A stretch of DNA of 53,741 bases, taken from Microcaldota archaeon (GTDB lineage: Archaea > Micrarchaeota > Micrarchaeia > Micrarchaeales > Micrarchaeaceae). Of the stretch, positions 51,567-53,741 are shown in pieces. The stretch is taken from NCBI GenBank assembly GCA_021807115.1, contig JAKAPJ010000008.1, forward strand, positions 1 to 53,741, read 5' to 3'. Position 1 is the first letter of the stretch. Every line of letters begins with the position of its first letter. The position numbers and the translations under genes are program-made. Under the pieces are notes generated by a model. It ran no database searches. It was given only the letters and a program-made list of their open reading frames with translations, and was not told where the DNA came from.

Positions 51567-52436
51567 CTATGGCGTTATCGATTCGGTAAGGTTCTGGTTG
51601 CTGGCCAGGTTGTCGTTGTACGACCCGGAGCCCAGCGTTATCCCGTAAATACCCCTGGGCATCAGATAGCCAGTGTTGTTGGATATGGTGCAGTTTGACG
51701 ACTGCTCCAGCACGATTGTGCTGTTTATCAGCTTGTTGCCCGCAACGGTGCTGCGGTTTGTATCTCGCAAAAGGATGCCGCCCGTGTTGGAATTTATGAT
51801 GGTGCTGTTGGATACGAAATTTGAGCTGGAGTGAAACATGTTTATGCCGCTGAACTTTCCGCCGTGGATTGTCAGCCCAACCATGCGGTTTCGGCTTGAG
51901 CTTATGAGCATTATCGCGGCATTGGACCCGAAGTTAGTTCCGGCTCCGGAAACTTTGCAGTCTACTATGGTGTTGTTGTTGTCATTCCCCTGCATCAGTA
52001 TGGCAGCCGCGTATGTAGTCGGGTCTTGGTATGGCATTGTGCTCAGCACCTGGTGGCCGTTGCAATTTAGGGTTACGTTGCTGATGCCGGGCGCGAACGT
52101 TATGGTGTTCGCCGATGCGCACGATATGTCAGCAGTCAGCGTATAGACGGCATTTGACCGCCATATGTAGTAGCAGCCCTCATTCACCTGGAAGTATGCC
52201 GTGTTGGTGGGGTATATGGTGGTAGTGTAGGCGGTAGTATAGACTGTAGTATATAGTGTGGAGCGCCCGCCCAGGCCGCCGGGTACGGTAGTTGTAGATG
52301 TTGTGCGGGTTGTGGTCGTATTGTTGATAGGCTGCCCCTCGCCTAGCTGCGGGTACATTTTGTAGACTATTATTGTGGCGACTATAACTGCCAGCACTAT
52401 GGCCATGGTGACCTTGAGCGCGTACTTGCTGTCCAT
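51567..52436 (-). CDS. Signal-anchored right-handed beta-helix surface protein
   Basis: 289 residues. An N-terminal helix (VTMAIVLAVIVATIIVYKMY) is followed by a Thr/Tyr-rich spacer (repeated TTVYTTAYTT) and a parallel beta-helix (about 110-285) with repeated rungs such as SNFVSNSTIINSNTGGILLRDTNRS and 'NxI.NN', as in NosD/PbH1 proteins. Extracellular polysaccharide binding or cleavage is possible. Its 3' end is 19 bases from the convergent HD gene. Confidence 0.85.
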   Translation of the reverse strand: MDSKYALKVTMAIVLAVIVATIIVYKMYPQLGEGQPINNTTTTRTTSTTTVPGGLGGRSTLYTTVYTTAYTTTIYPTNTAYFQVNEGCYYIWRSNAVYTLTADISCASANTITFAPGISNVTLNCNGHQVLSTMPYQDPTTYAAAILMQGNDNNNTIVDCKVSGAGTNFGSNAAIMLISSSRNRMVGLTIHGGKFSGINMFHSSSNFVSNSTIINSNTGGILLRDTNRSTVAGNKLINSTIVLEQSSNCTISNNTGYLMPRGIYGITLGSGSYNDNLASNQNLTESITP

Positions 52437-52555
52437 ACTACTATCCTGCCATTAGCAGTTTTCCATTTTCAGCCTTAAATAGTTTACCGCCGCAGTAAAT
52501 AAAATAGGTTTTTTATATTATCTATTACAAAATACAACACTGCACAATAAGGGAT

Positions 52556-52630
52556 GGGCTCGTAGCTCAGCTTGGCCAGAGCGGCTGGCTCTTAACCAGT
52601 AGGTCAGGGGTTCAAATCCCCTCGGGCCCG
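52556..52630 (+). tRNA. tRNA-Lys (CTT)
   Basis: Acceptor GGGCTCG/CGGGCCC with discriminator G, D-arm GCTC/GAGC, anticodon stem GCTGG/CCAGT with loop CTCTTAA (anticodon CTT), T-arm AGGGG/CCCCT. No CCA encoded. TTTATATTA at 52512-52520 is a TATA box about 36 bases upstream. A glycosyltransferase frame starts within 60 bases downstream. Confidence 0.95.
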
Positions 52631-52688
52631 CATTGTGCTCTTGTACATAAGGGATACCTTACGTCTTAGTCTATGGATAGGTGAGCTG

Positions 52689-53408
52689 TTGAGGCCTAGC
52701 GTGTCGGTAATTGTTCCCATGCTGGATGAGGAAAAGTACCTGAAGAGGTGCATGCACTCCATAACACGCCAGCAAACGTCCATGGATTTTGACGTCATTG
52801 CGGCTGTTGCCCAAAAAAGCACCGACATGACCGAAAAGATAGCGCGCCGTTACGCTGACAGGGTAGTGATGACGGAAAGGCTTGGCATCGGCCCGGCAAG
52901 GAACAGTGGTGCGAGAGCGGCAAGGGGCGACCTTTTTGTCTTTGTTGACGCAGACACCGAAATACCGGCAAATTATCTGGACGCCGTGCACGCAGTCATG
53001 AAAGAACGGGGGATATCGGGGCTCTCCTGCGCATTCCACTTTGACAAGGGAGGCCGTATGCTCAATGCGGTGCAGGAACTGTCCAACAAGTACCTGCTGC
53101 TCAAGGGCTCGTACGGGAGGGGGGAGATACTTGGATTCAACAACGCGGTGCGTAGCGACGTATTCTTCAAGGTGGGGGGATTCCCGGACGCGCCACTGGA
53201 GGACGGCATGCTCGCAAGGAAGCTGCATAGGGTCGGCAGGGTTGTATACCTGCCGGAACCGGTGGTCGTGACTTCTGCGCGGCGGCTGGAAAGCAGCGGA
53301 ACATTCAGGGCCGCACTTTATTATTCGAACCTCGCCATAGCTGCGAACTTCCCGCGCTCGCCGTTCAACACGCTGCTGAGGTACAAGCGCTACGTCCCCA
53401 TAAGGTAA
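52689..53408 (+). CDS. Family 2 glycosyltransferase
   Basis: 239 residues from TTG 52689, with AGGTGA upstream; GTG 52701 and TTG 52635 are alternatives. VSVIVPMLDEEKYLKRCMHSI is the GT-A start, FVFVDADTEIPANYL contains the DxD-like metal site, and FNNAVRSDVFFKVGGFPDAPLEDGMLARKL the acceptor-site ED. Acts at the cytoplasmic face to transfer an activated sugar, perhaps to a surface glycan; the substrate is unknown. No promoter of its own is evident between it and tRNA-Lys. Confidence 0.87.
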   Translation: MRPSVSVIVPMLDEEKYLKRCMHSITRQQTSMDFDVIAAVAQKSTDMTEKIARRYADRVVMTERLGIGPARNSGARAARGDLFVFVDADTEIPANYLDAVHAVMKERGISGLSCAFHFDKGGRMLNAVQELSNKYLLLKGSYGRGEILGFNNAVRSDVFFKVGGFPDAPLEDGMLARKLHRVGRVVYLPEPVVVTSARRLESSGTFRAALYYSNLAIAANFPRSPFNTLLRYKRYVPIR

Positions 53409-53491
53409 GCGCCCGCGTCATCATTATAAACCTTGCCTGTAACATCTTCGTGTGCCTTTGTTTTGTTGAGGTGTGGGCTGTGGATGGCTGC

Positions 53492-53741
53492 ATGGAGTAT
53501 GAAATCACCAAAACGACGTACGACAGGATAGCTCATGAATACGCACAGACGCATTATGACTACGAATTCTGGAAGGAGGAGTACATAAGGCTCGTGGAGT
53601 TCGCCTTGAGGGGCGGCCTCGTGCTGGACGTAGGGTGCGGGCCGGGCAGGGACTGCGCCTTCCTCGCGAAAAAGGGGTTCAAGGTTATAGGGATAGACAG
53701 TTCCAACGGCATGGTGGAGGAGGCGAAAAAACTTGTGCCTG
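53492..53741 (+). CDS. Class I SAM-dependent methyltransferase, cut off by the window end
   Basis: 83 residues visible from ATG 53492 (GTG 53480 possible). TTYDRIAHEYAQTHYDYEFW leads into motif I VLDVGCGPGRDCAF and GFKVIGIDSSNGMVEEAKK. The C-terminal half lies outside the window. The start resembles type-11/25 small-molecule methyltransferases. ATTATAAACC at 53423-53432 is a possible TATA box, leaving a leader with TTGAGGTG. Confidence 0.85.
   Translation, partial: MEYEITKTTYDRIAHEYAQTHYDYEFWKEEYIRLVEFALRGGLVLDVGCGPGRDCAFLAKKGFKVIGIDSSNGMVEEAKKLVP

Overview
The window is a gene-dense archaeal chromosome segment. Direct evidence includes an intron-containing elongator tRNA-Met, tRNA genes without an encoded CCA, GatD and GatE, fibrillarin, Rpo7 and Spt4, a NreA-type repair protein, an archaeal GluRS, a cyclic-2,3-diphosphoglycerate-synthetase-like protein, and many TATA boxes about 25-31 nt upstream of start codons that imply leaderless mRNAs. 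Small unusual proteins, many anchored Thr/Ser-rich surface proteins and divergent synthetase motifs suggest a DPANN-type lineage such as Micrarchaeota. That placement is inference. Most of the window is GC-rich; about 31.2-35.1 kb is clearly AT-rich.

Layout. 1-4.6 kb: truncated FMN reductase, tRNA-Met, a large protein joining two AAA+ modules to a Lon protease domain, and a convergent pair of overlapping lycopene-cyclase-type membrane proteins. 4.6-8 kb: an EamA-like transporter, a NicO/UreH-like membrane protein, tRNA-Gly, a small unknown protein and a PLD-like protein with a membrane hairpin. 8-16 kb: IleRS, then a MtaB-gatD-gatE cluster (tRNA methylthiolation and Glu-tRNA(Gln) amidation) behind a 19-bp palindrome. 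16-22.4 kb: M24 peptidase, CAP-domain surface protein, NreA, and a divergent Lrp/AsnC regulator and asparagine synthetase (AsnRS paralogue) that share a 12-bp inverted repeat. 22.4-30.7 kb: ROK kinase, HAD phosphatase, AdoHcy hydrolase, Mqo-like oxidoreductase coupled to a surface protein, small zinc-ribbon protein, methyltransferase and SET protein.

30.9-35.2 kb is an accessory, AT-rich island next to tRNA-Asn. It holds a CDGSH protein, a Fic protein behind two tandem dyads, RelBE-like and VapBC-like toxin-antitoxin pairs and an APH-like kinase. A 79-bp direct repeat that includes the last 13 nt of tRNA-Asn brackets the VapBC/kinase cassette. No integrase is visible.

35.2-44 kb: an unknown gene whose stop codon lies inside tRNA-Asn, surface proteins, a receiver protein with a degenerate GGDEF-like output domain, a cytoplasmic PAS histidine kinase, fibrillarin, a zinc-ribbon/TPR-like protein and a Nudix hydrolase. 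44-53.7 kb: GluRS, FKBP isomerase, Spt4-Rpo7-PIN cluster, a cpgS/VKOR/HD operon, a beta-helix surface protein, tRNA-Lys, a GT2 glycosyltransferase and the start of a methyltransferase.

The best candidates for something undescribed are the AAA-AAA-Lon fusion, the receiver/degenerate-GGDEF protein with its nearby kinase, the tRNA-Asn cassette island with its operators, and the asnC-asnA-like regulatory pair.
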